Shown piece after piece: positions 19,640 to 31,254 of a stretch of DNA of 64,000 nt (the first letter of the stretch is position 1; every line of letters starts with the position of its first letter). The stretch spans positions 8,206,501 through 8,270,500 of the forward strand of contig OX335651.1 in assembly GCA_946894095.1 (NCBI GenBank). The letters run 5' to 3'. Source of the stretch: Incurvaria masculella. Taxonomy: Eukaryota > Arthropoda > Insecta > Lepidoptera > Incurvariidae. The position numbers and the translations under genes are program-made. The notes beneath the pieces are model-generated. The model made no database searches and had not been told where the DNA came from. It saw nothing but the letters and a program-made list of their open reading frames with translations.

Positions 19640-21202
19640 TCATATAACTATGTCAAATAGTTTTTGGGTATTTTGTATAGACAGTGTAAGAAGCCATTTA
19701 TAAACAGATCTTTTGAACGCATGAATGCCTTTAATCCGTTTGATATTTTCGTCTAGTTTATTGTATATCTTTGGACCTAGCCAGTGAATTGATCTCTGAG
19801 CAAATCGTGACGTCACTGTAGGTAGCTGTAGGGTAAGTGTTGTTGCACGACGTGTTTCATGAGTATGATCAGTTTTTATAAATTTGTTCAGATTTGTATG
19901 TGTGAATATACAAATCTTATGGATAAACATTTTTTTCACAGTCATAGCCTGGCATTCTTTAAAAAGTACTTCACTAGAATACCTGTATGGTTTCTTATAC
20001 ATAACCTTTAACACTGACTTCTGTGCGACATCTAGTCTATCGATGGCTGATTGCGTTGCACAACCCCATGCCAATACACAGTAGCTTAGTAGTGATTGGC
20101 ACAGGCCGTAGCACACGGATTTGAGTGTCGTTAGGTCTAGAACGTTTCTAGTCTGTTTAAATATATATATTAGTTTTCTAACTCGACAGGTTAACTTTTT
20201 TAAGTGATTGTGCCAATTGAGATTCTCATCTATGGTAACGCCTAGATATTTAATATCTGCAACCCTATCGATCTGTTCACATGTACATTCCTGTTTTGTT
20301 TTTGTGGCATCACATTCGGGTTTATGAATTTTTAAATTAGTTACCATATTGTTTTTCCCAGATTGTGTTATGGAGAACATCATAAATTTAGTTTTATTTA
20401 CGTTTAAAGTCAGTAGGTTAGTGTCGAGCCATTTTTTTATGACCTTTATTCCAGCTTCCGATCGTTCGAATACGTTGGACCAGGATTCTCCCTCGAAAAG
20501 AAGTGCTGTGTCATCCGCAAACGTAAAAATCGACATGTAACCAATTTTTAGTTCACACAGATCGTTAATGTAGACTAGAAACAGGATTGGACCCAAAATG
20601 CTGCCTTGCGGGACTCCGTAACTGATAGGTAGTGAAGGTCCGATTTCCCCATCTACTTTAACGCTCTGTGAGCGGTTAGTTAAGTAGCTATGAAACCACT
20701 TCAGTGGAGTACCCCTTATGCCTATAAGCTCCATTTTTTTTAAAAGTATAGGTATCGACACGGTGTCGAAGGCTTTTGCTAAATCCAAAAAAATTGCTAT
20801 GCTTTTTTTCTTTTTGTTTATAGTGTTTATTATGGATTGGGTTAGGCCTGACACCGCGTTCTCTGTTGAGATGTTTTCTCTGAAACCGTACTGGTTGTTT
20901 GAAAATATATGATTCCTATTTAAGTATATATTTAATCTTTTTTTTACAATTTTTTCAATTATTTTTGACAGAGTGCTGAGTATAGAGATAGGCCTGTAGT
21001 TGGTAATTTGACCTTGATCTCCGCTCTTAAATATAGGACAGACTATAGCATGCTTCAGAGCAGTCGGAAAGATTCCTGACGAAATACTGATGTTGCAGAT
21101 ATGTGCTAGCGGTGTGATGATGTATTCACGTATACGTTTTATCAGTTGAGATGTAATACAATCTGCACCGGGGGCACTTTCGAGCTTCAAACTATTTATC
21201 AT
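19640..21202 (-). CDS. LINE reverse transcriptase ORF, 520 aa, 5'-truncated element
   Basis: An uninterrupted frame encodes a non-LTR reverse transcriptase, which copies LINE RNA into DNA at the target site. Visible blocks are ESAPGADCI (residues 8-16), NYRPISILSTLSKIIEK (68-84), QYGFREN (104-110), motif A FLDLAKAFD (138-146), motif B YGVPQGSILGP (195-205), the catalytic FADD (228-231) and KYLGVTID (328-335). The C-terminus has HAFKRSVYKWLL. It fits the Jockey/CR1 superfamily; the clade is uncertain. A TAA lies directly before the first ATG and the frame begins inside the RT, so ORF1, the endonuclease and the RT start are missing. The clean frame suggests a fairly recent insertion. It is flanked 35 bp upstream by a small MITE. 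Confidence 0.9.
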   Translation of the reverse strand: MINSLKLESAPGADCITSQLIKRIREYIITPLAHICNISISSGIFPTALKHAIVCPIFKSGDQGQITNYRPISILSTLSKIIEKIVKKRLNIYLNRNHIFSNNQYGFRENISTENAVSGLTQSIINTINKKKKSIAIFLDLAKAFDTVSIPILLKKMELIGIRGTPLKWFHSYLTNRSQSVKVDGEIGPSLPISYGVPQGSILGPILFLVYINDLCELKIGYMSIFTFADDTALLFEGESWSNVFERSEAGIKVIKKWLDTNLLTLNVNKTKFMMFSITQSGKNNMVTNLKIHKPECDATKTKQECTCEQIDRVADIKYLGVTIDENLNWHNHLKKLTCRVRKLIYIFKQTRNVLDLTTLKSVCYGLCQSLLSYCVLAWGCATQSAIDRLDVAQKSVLKVMYKKPYRYSSEVLFKECQAMTVKKMFIHKICIFTHTNLNKFIKTDHTHETRRATTLTLQLPTVTSRFAQRSIHWLGPKIYNKLDENIKRIKGIHAFKRSVYKWLLTLSIQNTQKLFDIVI

Positions 21203-21236
21203 TTAGAAGATATATGTAAATCTAAGGATTGAAAAA

Positions 21237-21363
21237 ATCGGCCGTTAGATAATACACTTAAAGTATTTAAATTATTTACACATTTTAAGTAGCTGTAGTA
21301 AGCTCAAATTGTCAAAGGTCAATGACCTGAGCTACTGTGTATATGTTACGGTTAACGGCCGAT
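21237..21363. mobile_element. 127-bp MITE
   Basis: Perfect 11-bp terminal inverted repeats ATCGGCCGTTA (21237-21247) and TAACGGCCGAT (21353-21363) bound the element. An inner inverted pair GTAGCT / AGCTAC lengthens the hairpin. It carries the palindrome at 21316-21328 and abuts the truncated 5' end of the LINE. Confidence 0.7.
21316..21328. promoter_or_regulatory. Perfect IR-1 nuclear receptor palindrome
   Basis: AGGTCA-A-TGACCT is a perfect inverted repeat with a 1-base spacer, the form bound by the ecdysone receptor/USP heterodimer. It lies near the centre of a MITE hairpin. Binding is inferred from sequence only; no target gene is visible. Confidence 0.5.
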
Positions 21364-22484
21364 AAAGTTTAAAAAAAAAAAATCTTACATTTTCATGATA
21401 TACCTGTGTCGAGTGCACAAATTTCTAGTTTATGGTAAGAAAAAAATACCTTACCCATATTTTTCCTTTTTTTTTGTCCAAATATTTGAAGTTCTATTTT
21501 TTTCTTGACATCAACTCTTAATTAGTGAACTCAACTTGTACCCAAAGTGCAGAAATACAATTTCGGACTTCAACTAACATCGGGCTTTAAACGTAATATA
21601 GACGTGCCATAATATCAGTAAAGCAGTACGCCGTTGAATAATGTTTGTATGAGGGTGCATTTTCTATAGTTCGATTAGGATAGCCACGTCTTTGCTTCTA
21701 AAATAAGATCGGATATAAGATTTCCAACCGGACGCTCAACTCACACTAGTCAAATGTTACCAATTTAATGTTGTAAGTAATCCAATAAAAAACCAATCTT
21801 ACCCCAATGATTCAATATTATGAATGGTTATTAAAAAAATAATATATAGCCAAAGATAAATAAGATTATTGAAATATCATTGTTCAGATCTGCGCTCATG
21901 TTTAAAATATTCAATGGCAAAACAGTTTATAGAACGAGGATATTTTACTGATAAGCTTCTTCAGGTTTTTAGTTCAAGGAGATCACACGCAATTTTCGCT
22001 TTTAGCTACAAAAGATTACCTCGCAAAAATACCTCACCCCAGACTTGGAAAAGGTTAAAGCTATCGTTGTAACCGCCAAAAAAACGAAAATGATGTTTCG
22101 TTGGTAAGTGTTCAAATAAACATGAAAAACCGAAAATGTTCACAATAAAAATAAGCGAGGTCTTTCTTAGAAACGATTATCGTTGTGACTATAACTTTTA
22201 CAAATGGTACCTTTCTTTATCTTTATCAGAGTACAAGCACGCTCAACATCTTACGAGTATATCTCTGTGGCTATACTTTATACATCAATTGTTTCCTTTG
22301 TTTACTCTACAGGTTTCTACTTGCATTCATTTGTCATCAAAACTGTTGCTAGAAAACAAAAAAATATTGTTTTATCTTGTGTTCTTTTGATATATTTTAA
22401 TTCAATGTTCTAAATAGCCAGTTGATGAAGATCGCATGTATATGCAAATACTTACGTCTCTTTTATAATAAAATAGTGTGCGGA
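21364..22484. other. AT-rich unassigned sequence
   Basis: No gene or repeat recognised. Confidence 0.4.
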
Positions 22485-23600
22485 CCGAAGTTTTTTTTTT
22501 ATGTTAAGCGCGGCATATGGCTTACGCCAGCAGCGGGAGCACAAATGAAAGTGGACACTTGTCGAGCTAGAGGGATAAGAAATTTTGTCGAGGATTTTTG
22601 TCCACTGTGATATCACAAATGGGGAGCTCGATTAATTTATCGAGATCGAGTGTTAACTCGATAGAGAGTGGCAACACCCACCGTTTTGTCCACAAGAACT
22701 GTCACTTTAAACCTCCCGACCCTGGCTGTGTTCGCGCAGACTGCTCCATGATATTCAGTGCAAGGAGCAAGAAATAGCGTTTTACAGAATAGCGGCGAAC
22801 AAAATGCCATTTCCTACAAATCGCCTACACCTAAGTTATTTCGAATTGAATTTCGTATAGATGCACAATTAAGTACGTTTTAATGAATTTAGATAAACAT
22901 TGGTTGGTTTAGCGCATTTGCGTTGTTAGATTAGAAGGATTGTAGTTTATCTAATGTCAATGTGACGTTAATCTCTGCACTTTTTTCGTTTTCCCGTTCA
23001 GCTGTAGCGTTGCTCTAAGCCGTTCCGCCTGATTGCTTCCTACAACGGAAAGTAAAGGATGGAATGGAAACGTCTTTGCCCAAACAAACCCATCCATCTT
23101 TCGCTCTTATTACCGCTTTTCCCATGTCTTTGAACCATGAAAACGTTAAGAAACGCCTGTGCCATCGCCACTACATACGCACATATTCGTAACACGAACA
23201 AACACCTCCTTCTAGGATTTAACACACCCTCCCGGTGGTGGTGACAAAATCATCCTCAACAAACGTCAAATTAGTAGGATTAAATTTATTTGGGCTTCAA
23301 CAAATGGACAAAATTTATTCTTTGTCGAGATTTGTCTATGGTGTGGGTTTATTTTGACAACCTCACTCGACATAACATTGTTTATGCTATCAGTTGGCGA
23401 CAAGTGTCGCGCACACAAGATAAAGACTATGTACGTAAGTTTGTCGGCCAGATAAAATTATTTGTGCTCCCGCTGCAGGACCTCTTAAGTTTCCCGACGA
23501 CGCCCATGAGCTTTCGAACTTTTAGGGGGGGCTGCTAAAACCATGCCGGCCGGCCTGGAGCTTCTTCACACCATGTTTGCAGGATCCCAGGTTGTACTTT
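22485..23600 (+). repeat. Interspersed repeat fragment interrupted by a DNA transposon
   Basis: The outer parts (22485-22530 with ATGTTAAGCGCGGCATATGG, and 23476-23600 with GACGCCCATGAG...CTTTCGAAC and GCTAAAACCATGCCGGCCGG) together match the uninterrupted repeat at 57482-57628. A further fragment lies at 51512 (minus). The family is unrecognised. Confidence 0.7.
22531..23475. mobile_element. 945-bp non-autonomous DNA transposon with 16-bp TIRs
   Basis: Terminal inverted repeats are perfect: CAGCGGGAGCACAAAT at the left and ATTTGTGCTCCCGCTG at the right. CAG lies immediately outside each end, and comparison with the empty site at 57482-57628 supports a 3-bp duplication. TGTCGAG motifs recur near both ends, like subterminal transposase sites. 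No transposase is encoded. CACTA and Harbinger elements make 3-bp duplications, but these TIRs do not clearly fit either. Confidence 0.75.
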
Positions 23601-23850
23601 GGGGGAAATATCACGGCATTCTATAGTTTACTATAGATCTATAAATAAAGGACCTTTCCATACATTTGGAAATTACCATTACCTTATTTCTTTATCTTAT
23701 CAACCGAAAAGAGATTATACAATTTTGAAATAAGAACACAATTATATGATCCTATATGCAGGTGGATACATTCGTCTAGTCTACATGGTTTGAACTTCGC
23801 TTTAATAATTAAAGGTACGGGTAATGTATGAAACTCTTCTTGAAACTACT

Positions 23851-24465
23851 CGAAAATATGGGGGAACGGCAGAACGTCTAATATGCAGATCGTATAATGT
23901 CATATTTTAACAAAATTTCAAAACCATGCACAACGTATAATCGGCAGATCGTATAATTTTATACGTAGTGCATGAAGAAGTTTAAAAAATAAAATTACTT
24001 ATTTCTCCATGCATAACGTATAATAGTCACAACGTATAATATTATGATCTTTATTTAACAAAAAAAGAAAACCATGCATATCATATAATCCAAAAACTTT
24101 TCATACGATAAGCGCCCTTATGAATATACTATTAAAACGTATACTCGCACGTGACGGTTCGACCGTCTCAATTAGCGTAAGGTGGCCTTTCGAAATTGTA
24201 GCAAATATCCATTCGTAGCAATTTCAGCCTTAAATGTATCGGTATTAGGGCGCTTTATGCAGTGCTTCTTGGCATATTATACGTTGTGACTATTATACGT
24301 TCTGCATGATGCAAAGAGTTGATTTTATTTTTAAACTTTATTCATGCACAACGTATAACATTATACGTTGTGAATATTATACGATATGCATGGTTTTCAT
24401 TTTTTGGAAAAAAATACTATTATACGTTGTGAATATTATACGTAGTGAATACGACTCGAAAATAT
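23851..24465 (-). mobile_element. CGTATAAT-array element, copy 2, with 9-bp target duplication
   Basis: The 597-bp element (23860-24456) is flanked by identical CGAAAATAT 9-mers (23851-23859, 24457-24465). It runs from GGGGGAACGGCAGAACGTC to GAATACGACT and is the inverse of 18543-19183 with only local differences. The same CGTATAAT/ATTATACG arrays and GGGCGC core are present. The duplication could extend to 12 bp, because ACT also precedes it on both sides. Confidence 0.8.
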
Positions 24466-25139
24466 TAATCAGATTATTATAAATCAATACTTTCCTTTAG
24501 TGTGTCGTATAACATTACTTCACAGAATTTGTTCCTTATGAGCGACGGTGTTGACTGGTGCAATAATACAGAATGTGTAATTGTTTTCCAATTAAATGAG
24601 CTCGATTCCCGGCTAGGATTTTTTTTTTCAAAAATCGAAAAATGTAGTTTTAAATTTTATCAAAATCGGCCTCATAACTCCTTTGAGTGTTTTTCTCTAT
24701 TTCTTATAGTTTCAGATTTGGCCCTGAAGGTCCAATTGAAAAATTCACCTGTATACACAGGGCACACTTGAAAAATTCAACCTGTATACTCACAAGCTCG
24801 CTTCTGCTTTTGATTTAGGTATCATCCTTCAATGTTCACATATACATTTTTTTTACCCTAGAAAAATCTATAAAAATTGAGCGTTTTATTTTTTACAGCT
24901 CAATAGAGGTCAAGCGAGATAAAATAAAATATTGACTAATCAATAGACATCGAAAAAAGAAAAGACATCGGGAAAAAAGGTTTCTACTTACATTGAAAAA
25001 GCAAAACGTGGAAACAAACTACCAATTTTGATTACAGCAAACATAACAAAAATTGAGACCAGTTCAAGAATAAACGAATTGTTTCTTCGGGACTTGGATT
25101 TGCCAATCAAGTATGAACTGAAATGTTAGTCCTCGCTGG
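24466..25139. other. Unassigned sequence with a low-copy repeat
   Basis: 24620-24760 (TTTTATCAAAATCGGCC...TTCAGATTTGG) resembles 63260-63360. Nothing else is recognised. Confidence 0.4.
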
Positions 25140-25330
25140 ATCAGATAGCTAGCCAGGCTCAACCATTCGGGCAGATGACCGCGCAAAATCGTAGGCCTAT
25201 TAGTTGGCCGCTAATGGCGGACCGAGCCGCCGGAGCGGATACGGCAGGTCGCGGGCCGCTGCCGCCGACCGGACCTGCTAATGGCCCAGGAAAAGTAATC
25301 ATTGAATTAGACGTGCGGCTGTGACGCCCG
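25140..25330. other. GC-rich unique island
   Basis: About 190 bp is strongly GC- and CpG-rich (GCCGCCGGAGCGGATACGG and similar) in AT-rich surroundings, followed by TAATCATTGAATTAGA. No coding frame is evident. It could be a conserved non-coding or promoter element. Confidence 0.4.
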
Positions 25331-27060
25331 AGGGCAATATCCGCAGTCCGCAGCCATTACAGTCGTCAAACTATTCCAATATTATCGTTGTGTTTTGCAT
25401 ATTTCGTGTAGAAACTGTGATGATGGTAATATTTTCTAAGCGGCGCTTCACATTTTCCAATGTTTTAACATTATTTGATGAAAAAAGTATGAGTTTTTCA
25501 TGAAATAATTGCTAACTTTAGACCCGACTTTCTCAAAGTGGGTGATGACGCCCGCTAGTAGGCGCTAGAGGCCAACAGCGGGGCGGTAAAGGGTTCAAAG
25601 GAAATAAGGGGCCGTAGAAGTAGTTAAGGGGGGCGATGGCTGTTTTGTGTTTTTCTAATATTTTGTAGTACTTAATACTTTAAGCCAAAAATTAAACTAC
25701 CTACTACACTACATCGATTATCTTGCCAAATATTATTAAGAACGTTTTAGTTTTTGCCCTCATTATAACTCAGAAACAATATATGATAGTAAAATCATAT
25801 GGCACACTATAAATAATTACGATTAATTAAATTAAAATTTATTAAAGTATAGAGTGCGATTGTGATGTTTACGAAAATAAATTTGAAAACTTCTTACGAC
25901 AATTTATTACGAGTTACGTATTTATGGTACAACCTTGCGCTAAAGAACGGCATATGCGTTGTGCTCGACGTTCGATTCCCTATTACTGAAGCTTTTATAA
26001 TAAATATATATAACAAAGCTTTTAAGAGCTTATGATTTATTTTTAGCCTACAATATATATTTACATAGCAGAAGTATAAAGTATATAGTAGAGAAAGTAT
26101 CGTGCCCGGAAGGCCTAGGAGAACGTACCGCGACCAAGTCGATGTACCTAATACTTCGTCAAGGTCAGGTACGTAGCTTCCGTAACCGTAGAGCATGTAT
26201 GAAAAGATGTATGTCTGTAGATAAAGCTAAAGAGGTGTGCTGTAATCGCACCGAGTTTCTCCGGGAAAGCAGCGTGAACCATGAAAATGTATTCCATGTC
26301 AAACATTATAACAATATATCGGTAAACAAAAGAACGATAAAAAAATTGTAGTATGGTATTTAATGACGTAAATGTCGTCACAATTTTTGAGCTTTGGAAC
26401 TTTAAATAAATGTCACCTAAGGTCGGCCCGTAAGGATCAGAAAATTTCGCCTCCTATACAAACGTAGTTTACTAATAATTTGAAAAGCACCATCTCAACG
26501 TCTTTGTTTTTTCGGTAAATGTATTCTGGCACAAACCACAGAGAAAACAAATTTCGTACGAAGATTTTAATTTTGCTTTCATTTCATTCGGTTTGGATTT
26601 TTGAAAAAAAACAAAAGCATGCAGACACAGATATTTGTTACCTGATATTAGATATCAAATATCAATTTAATTGGAATAGCGGTTTCCAAATTATTAATAA
26701 ACTACGTTTGTATGCGGAGCATAGCTTACGGGCCGTTCCATATTACTCGGAAAACGCCATATGTTTTCCTAACCAGTTATTTGATAAATGTCGCTCTTCC
26801 GTTTGTTGCATTCGCAATAAGCTTATATTTATTTATTTATTAACCCTGAATAATTAATGTATACAATCAAACTTAAATTTAAATACGCTAAATGGGACAG
26901 GACAAATTTCCACGTCTCGAATGAACGGCGAACTATAAGCCTAAAAGATTACCACCTAACTTACACGAAGTAGTAGATTCAGTTCACAGCATCCAAACTC
27001 GGGTTCTCATACCGGCTACGGAATGTTTAACGGTTATGGCGGATTTCAGAGATCATTTCA
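25331..27060. other. AT-rich unassigned sequence
   Basis: Short open frames exist (for example 26519-26857) but I recognise no domain and see no splice pattern. No repeats identified. Confidence 0.4.
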
Positions 27061-27285
27061 GCAGGTCTATTTCTGGCATTCAGTAATCAGGAATCAGGAA
27101 CCCTGAGTCGAGAAAACCGCTTTTGTAGCGGTTTTCAAAACGATTTTCTTGCTAAACATTTTTCCGGAGCATACTTTTTTTAATCAATGAAGGTTTTCCG
27201 TCTAAAAACTCGCTTTGAAAATCGCTATAAAAGCGGTTTTCTAGACTCAGGATTCCTGATTACTGAATGCCAGGAATAGACCTGC
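27061..27285. mobile_element. Hairpin MITE family D, copy 1
   Basis: Long inverted ends of about 65 bp bound this 225-bp element: GCAGGTCTATTTCTGGCATT... at the left and the complement ending CCAGGAATAGACCTGC at the right. The inner repeats TCGAGAAAACCGCTTTT...AGCG are palindromic. Relatives lie at 34478 and 44045. Confidence 0.8.
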
Positions 27286-27811
27286 AGATGCTTATACGCA
27301 GCTAGGATGAAATGATGGGAGGAGCGATCGAAACTGATTCGTATGGCGGCGTCTTGTAGTTAGTTCGCTTACGCAATCGGGACGCGCAACATCGAATGTT
27401 CGTTGCACTAAATAGCGTCCTGTGAAGTTCTTACGGTCCTTACGTGTTCCTACGTGTCGTCTGTGTGTTCGCCTGTGTCTTGAAGTGAATTCGTCACCGA
27501 ATTCGCCTGCGCACCGTTTTTGTATGTAAAAGTATCTACGCCGCCGCCGCTAAAGTTTCGGTTTCAATTATCGCTGCTTGCTTATACAGCACCAAGGTTA
27601 AGTTCGCAAAGGATACTCTAGTTTCCACTTTCGGAATCTCAAAAGATTGTCTTTACATTTCTTTGCACGAAAAAATCATTTTTTATTTCAAGAACAGCGA
27701 GTGAAGCGTTCCGTTTAAGCTTGGGCAAAAATACTTAAGTATTGGGCTGTTTGGCTGTTCTCCTTTCTAGCTCGCATTTTTCAGCCGATTCACGTGTTTT
27801 TTTTTATTGTT
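27286..27811. other. Unassigned sequence
   Basis: Moderately GC-rich at 27300-27560 with a (CGC)n stretch; no gene recognised. Confidence 0.4.
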
Positions 27812-27945
27812 TATTCATCATCCATAGACAGTAGTCTGCACTCGGATTTGTTAAATTTTATCATTTGCCAGTTTAGCAATTCCAGCGAAGAACAGCTGGC
27901 AAGAAACTCCGCTGGTTTATTTTAACGTCCACTTAGTCTAAGCTA
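27812..27945 (-). mobile_element. LINE 3' end fragment (ATGAATAAACAAT type)
   Basis: The minus strand carries TTCTTGCCAGCTGTTCTTCG, then CCGAGTGCAGAC and GATGATGAATAAACAAT with an AATAAA signal. The same 3' end is at 53560-53718 and 54625-54700 (plus). Confidence 0.75.
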
Positions 27946-27993
27946 AAAAAATATTTGCCACTTCTTACAATCACAGGTAAAAACTTAATATGT

Positions 27994-28245
27994 ACTCCGT
28001 CCGTCCGTCCGTTCATCCGTCCGTCTGTCCCAGGGCTGTATCTCGTTAACCGTAATAGGTAGGCAGCTGAAATTTTCATAGAGTGTGTATTAAATTGTAT
28101 TTATTTTGCCACTATAACAACAATAGGTCCAATAAAAACATTATAAAAATTAAAGAAAATATATATACGGCAATTTTTTTTTGTCAAATCTTGTACGATT
28201 GTACGGAACCCTTCGTGTGCGATACCGACTCGCACTTGGGCGGTT
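27994..28245 (-). repeat. (GACG)n-bearing repeat, copy 3
   Basis: Minus-strand copy: a CGTCC tract at 27996-28028, GGGCTGTATCTCGTTAACCG, then GGTACGGAAC-like GTACGGAACCC and GACTCGCACTTGGGCGG at the end. The terminal GGTACGGAACCC block on the left is missing. Confidence 0.8.
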
Positions 28246-30244
28246 TTTTTAAACGATAATGTTTTATCCAATCTCGTCACCAGCTTTACTGGGTTTAGTA
28301 TGCGGACAGGGAAAATTTTGCTAAAAGGATTTATCAAATATTTTTTTAAATGCTCCGATTGAGAATTTTGGACAAAAGCTCAGGATACCATTGAAGTTTA
28401 AAACAATAGTGCACTCGTTTCAGAAGTAGAAGAGATGTTGTCTCGACACTTATTATTCAGGAGCTGCACAGCGGAGCTGGCGAGTGACGTCAATAGCAAA
28501 GCGACGTCTTGGAATAGAATAGGGGTCCTACGACGTAAGCCCATGACATATTTTTCTGGTAAATCTTCCTAAACGTGTAAATCAAAACTACATATAGATA
28601 AAAATAAAATCACTTTGCATTTAAAAACGCTTACAGCTCAGTAATATTCGTTTGCACTTGCTGTTAAAATATGTGTCATTTCACCTCTGTGGCAATATTT
28701 GGGAAACTTTGACTACTTAAAGCCTAATGACTCATCAGCATTTATTTCGTGAAAAGTGCCGGCTCCTTTCAAACCAATCAAAGTTTTCAACAATATAACA
28801 CAACTTGAAATAGAAATTATAAATATTTGGAAGTAACAAAAACATGGCTATTAATGATGCATCAATGTTTGATGTTAAATTGTGATTATTTGGCACAACA
28901 AATTTAAAAAATCTGAGATGTTAAACGAAGGAAGAAAAAAATGCAGGGATTTATAACGGAAATCCCCGAAAAACCGAGCCACAGTCCCATAAAGTTAACA
29001 TATATACATGTCGTCGAAAGTAAAGATTCTGTCATAAGATAAATCAGAATAATAGTAAAGAATCACTTCTTGTATTCATCTATAGTCATGGTTATCTACC
29101 TGGAATGATCTTTATATTTTTAAAATAAAGTATCCATATATTATTTTACTTTGTTTTTAAAGTATATCTATAACATGTTTTGTTTTGTTTGATTGTTTGC
29201 CTTCGTATTTTTTCATACTGAATATTAAAAGCTGAGCACTATAATCAAAATTGTAAGCCACGGGCCCACTTTTTCACTTATTGTTCTGCAGTTCTTGTTT
29301 GAATGAGTAGAGATATATTTTCTGTAGATGAACCTGCTCGCTTCTTGGATTATACATAACTATCAGTTTTTTTATAATTTCTTCAGAGAGATGGAGAAAA
29401 AAGTAAGAACATTTATTTCAGGCCAGGTGACGTGAATAATTATATTAAGTACAAAAAACTGTAGTCTTTCAATTAAACTTAAAGAAATATTGCACCAATA
29501 TGTTCGTGGTATATTCTCCTAAGCCGCCCGGATAGGACCATATAATTTGGATCTGGTTTTTAAATTTGTTTCGTCATTCGTTTGTCACCTATTCCCTCTA
29601 CATGTCCAAACAATCTAAAAAATCCCGATCTCAATTCTCGGTACTACATCTTCCTTCAGTTTAAAATATATTTATATTCCTTTAACGGTTATCTCACATT
29701 GTTGATTTATAATATTTGGTCAAACAGATACTTAATCATACCCTGAAGGGGTAAACATAATCAACATATTGTTTGTATGCATTATACCTCGTAGGTGGGC
29801 TAAAGAGCTTTATGCTTTTTGAAAACAAAAAGCCGCCGGGATGCGAACTTCCGGGTGTCATTTTTCCGACCGGAACCGGAAACACGGGACAGTGCTAATG
29901 AAGGGTCGTAACACAGACTCGAAACCCACTGGACAATCCATAACATTGAGGTACCTGAATTTCCTTAACATTTAAATGTGGAAAATGTATTCTTGATTTA
30001 AATATTTTTTATTTTTACTAACCCTTAGTAGTTATTTTTAAATTTTGTATTCTAATCCACAGTATATGCTGTTTTTAAAGTTTTTGTCATTGGTTTGTTG
30101 GCTCTGGCTGCGATATGCTCCTCAGATATCATAAGCGTTCTACTCCGTAGGATAAAAGGAAGTGCTTGCAAGATTTGACCTATGAACCTAGATTACACAC
30201 ATTGCAAGTTAATAAATGTTGTTGTATTGTTTATGCAACCTGAC
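28246..30244. other. AT-rich unassigned sequence
   Basis: Nearly 2 kb with no recognisable gene or repeat. 29830-29940 is GC-richer and contains GTTTCGAGTC on the minus strand, weakly like a tRNA B box; I do not call it. Confidence 0.4.
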
Positions 30245-30612
30245 ATGGATGGCTAATACCACACGACTACCGATATGATATAAGCCCAATACACTATATT
30301 CCCGCAGAAATTCCTTTTACGAGCACGGTTGCATTGAACTGGATGGAAAACACGGACATTTTCATTGCCGCTTCGACCGTTTTTTCATCCAATGCGATGG
30401 TACGAACCCGGGCGGGCATAAGCCGTACCACCTAGTGGGGGAAAGGGACCTACAGGTTTACATGGATTCCGAACCATGGAGCAGCTCACATTCGTGACGA
30501 AATGCACTTATCCAACTCAGAAAGAGAAAGAAACTGGTTCTTGAACTGGGCGAGGATTTGATCCCAGACCCCTGGTATGCTAGGCAATTCCCCGCGCCAC
30601 TAGACCGCCCGT
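30245..30612 (-). mobile_element. tRNA-headed SINE, near full length
   Basis: Minus-strand copy with the complete block order: head at 30540-30612 (GCGCCACTAGACC as the complement of the A-box region, TTTGATCCCAGACC for the B box), GTGACGAAATGCACTTATCC, ATGGATTCCGAACCATGGAG, TTCATTGCCGCTTCGACC and the 3' end CATGGATGGCTAATACC. Confidence 0.8.
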
Positions 30613-31254
30613 ATGACCATGCCAATCTGGTGGTTTTCGTGCCAATGATGGCTGTCCGCAGCCACGCCCCCCCGCTCCCCCCGCGCCCCCGAATCATCCG
30701 AGCGAGCCACTGCCCGCGACATCCAGCATTCATGACGTCACATTGTGATGCCACGCGGCTTATAAGCCCACAAAAGCTTCAGGCTAGGGAAATATGATAG
30801 GCTTTAACCACCAGTTCCTCCATGCTCCGTAAACGCTGTTCCACTTATTTTCTGTGTTCTTCGATATTTAATTATGGAAAAATGTGCGAGTCAATCATTA
30901 TTTATTGCTGTACGAAATTTCCGGCCGCCGCGGTGTTTATGATTTTTCGGGAAAATTGTGACGCTACGAGCATGAGTTAATTTATTCATCTATTTTAAAT
31001 TTGAAGTGCGTAATTCTAAGAACCGTTGAACGTACTTTTTTAAATGTAAAAAGGGGCTTGGTATGTATATGGGCAACGTGGGTGGGAAAGTGGTACCTTC
31101 TTGCATGAACATTGAAGTACGAGCCATTTATGCGGTGTATATCTACGTATTATTTCAATCGAAAATTGGCGATTTACCATTACAGTAACGTGAGGTTTGA
31201 GCAGTGTCGGGTTGAAAAAAAAAAGTCTCCGCACTTTGTTATGTCACTGGATAT
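30613..31254. other. Unassigned sequence
   Basis: 30650-30700 is a C-rich tract. A TGACGTCA site is at 30733-30740. No gene recognised. Confidence 0.4.

Noticed and set aside
26519..26857. A 112-codon plus-strand frame in unique DNA
   Set aside because: AT-rich low-complexity composition, no recognisable domain, no splice or promoter context.
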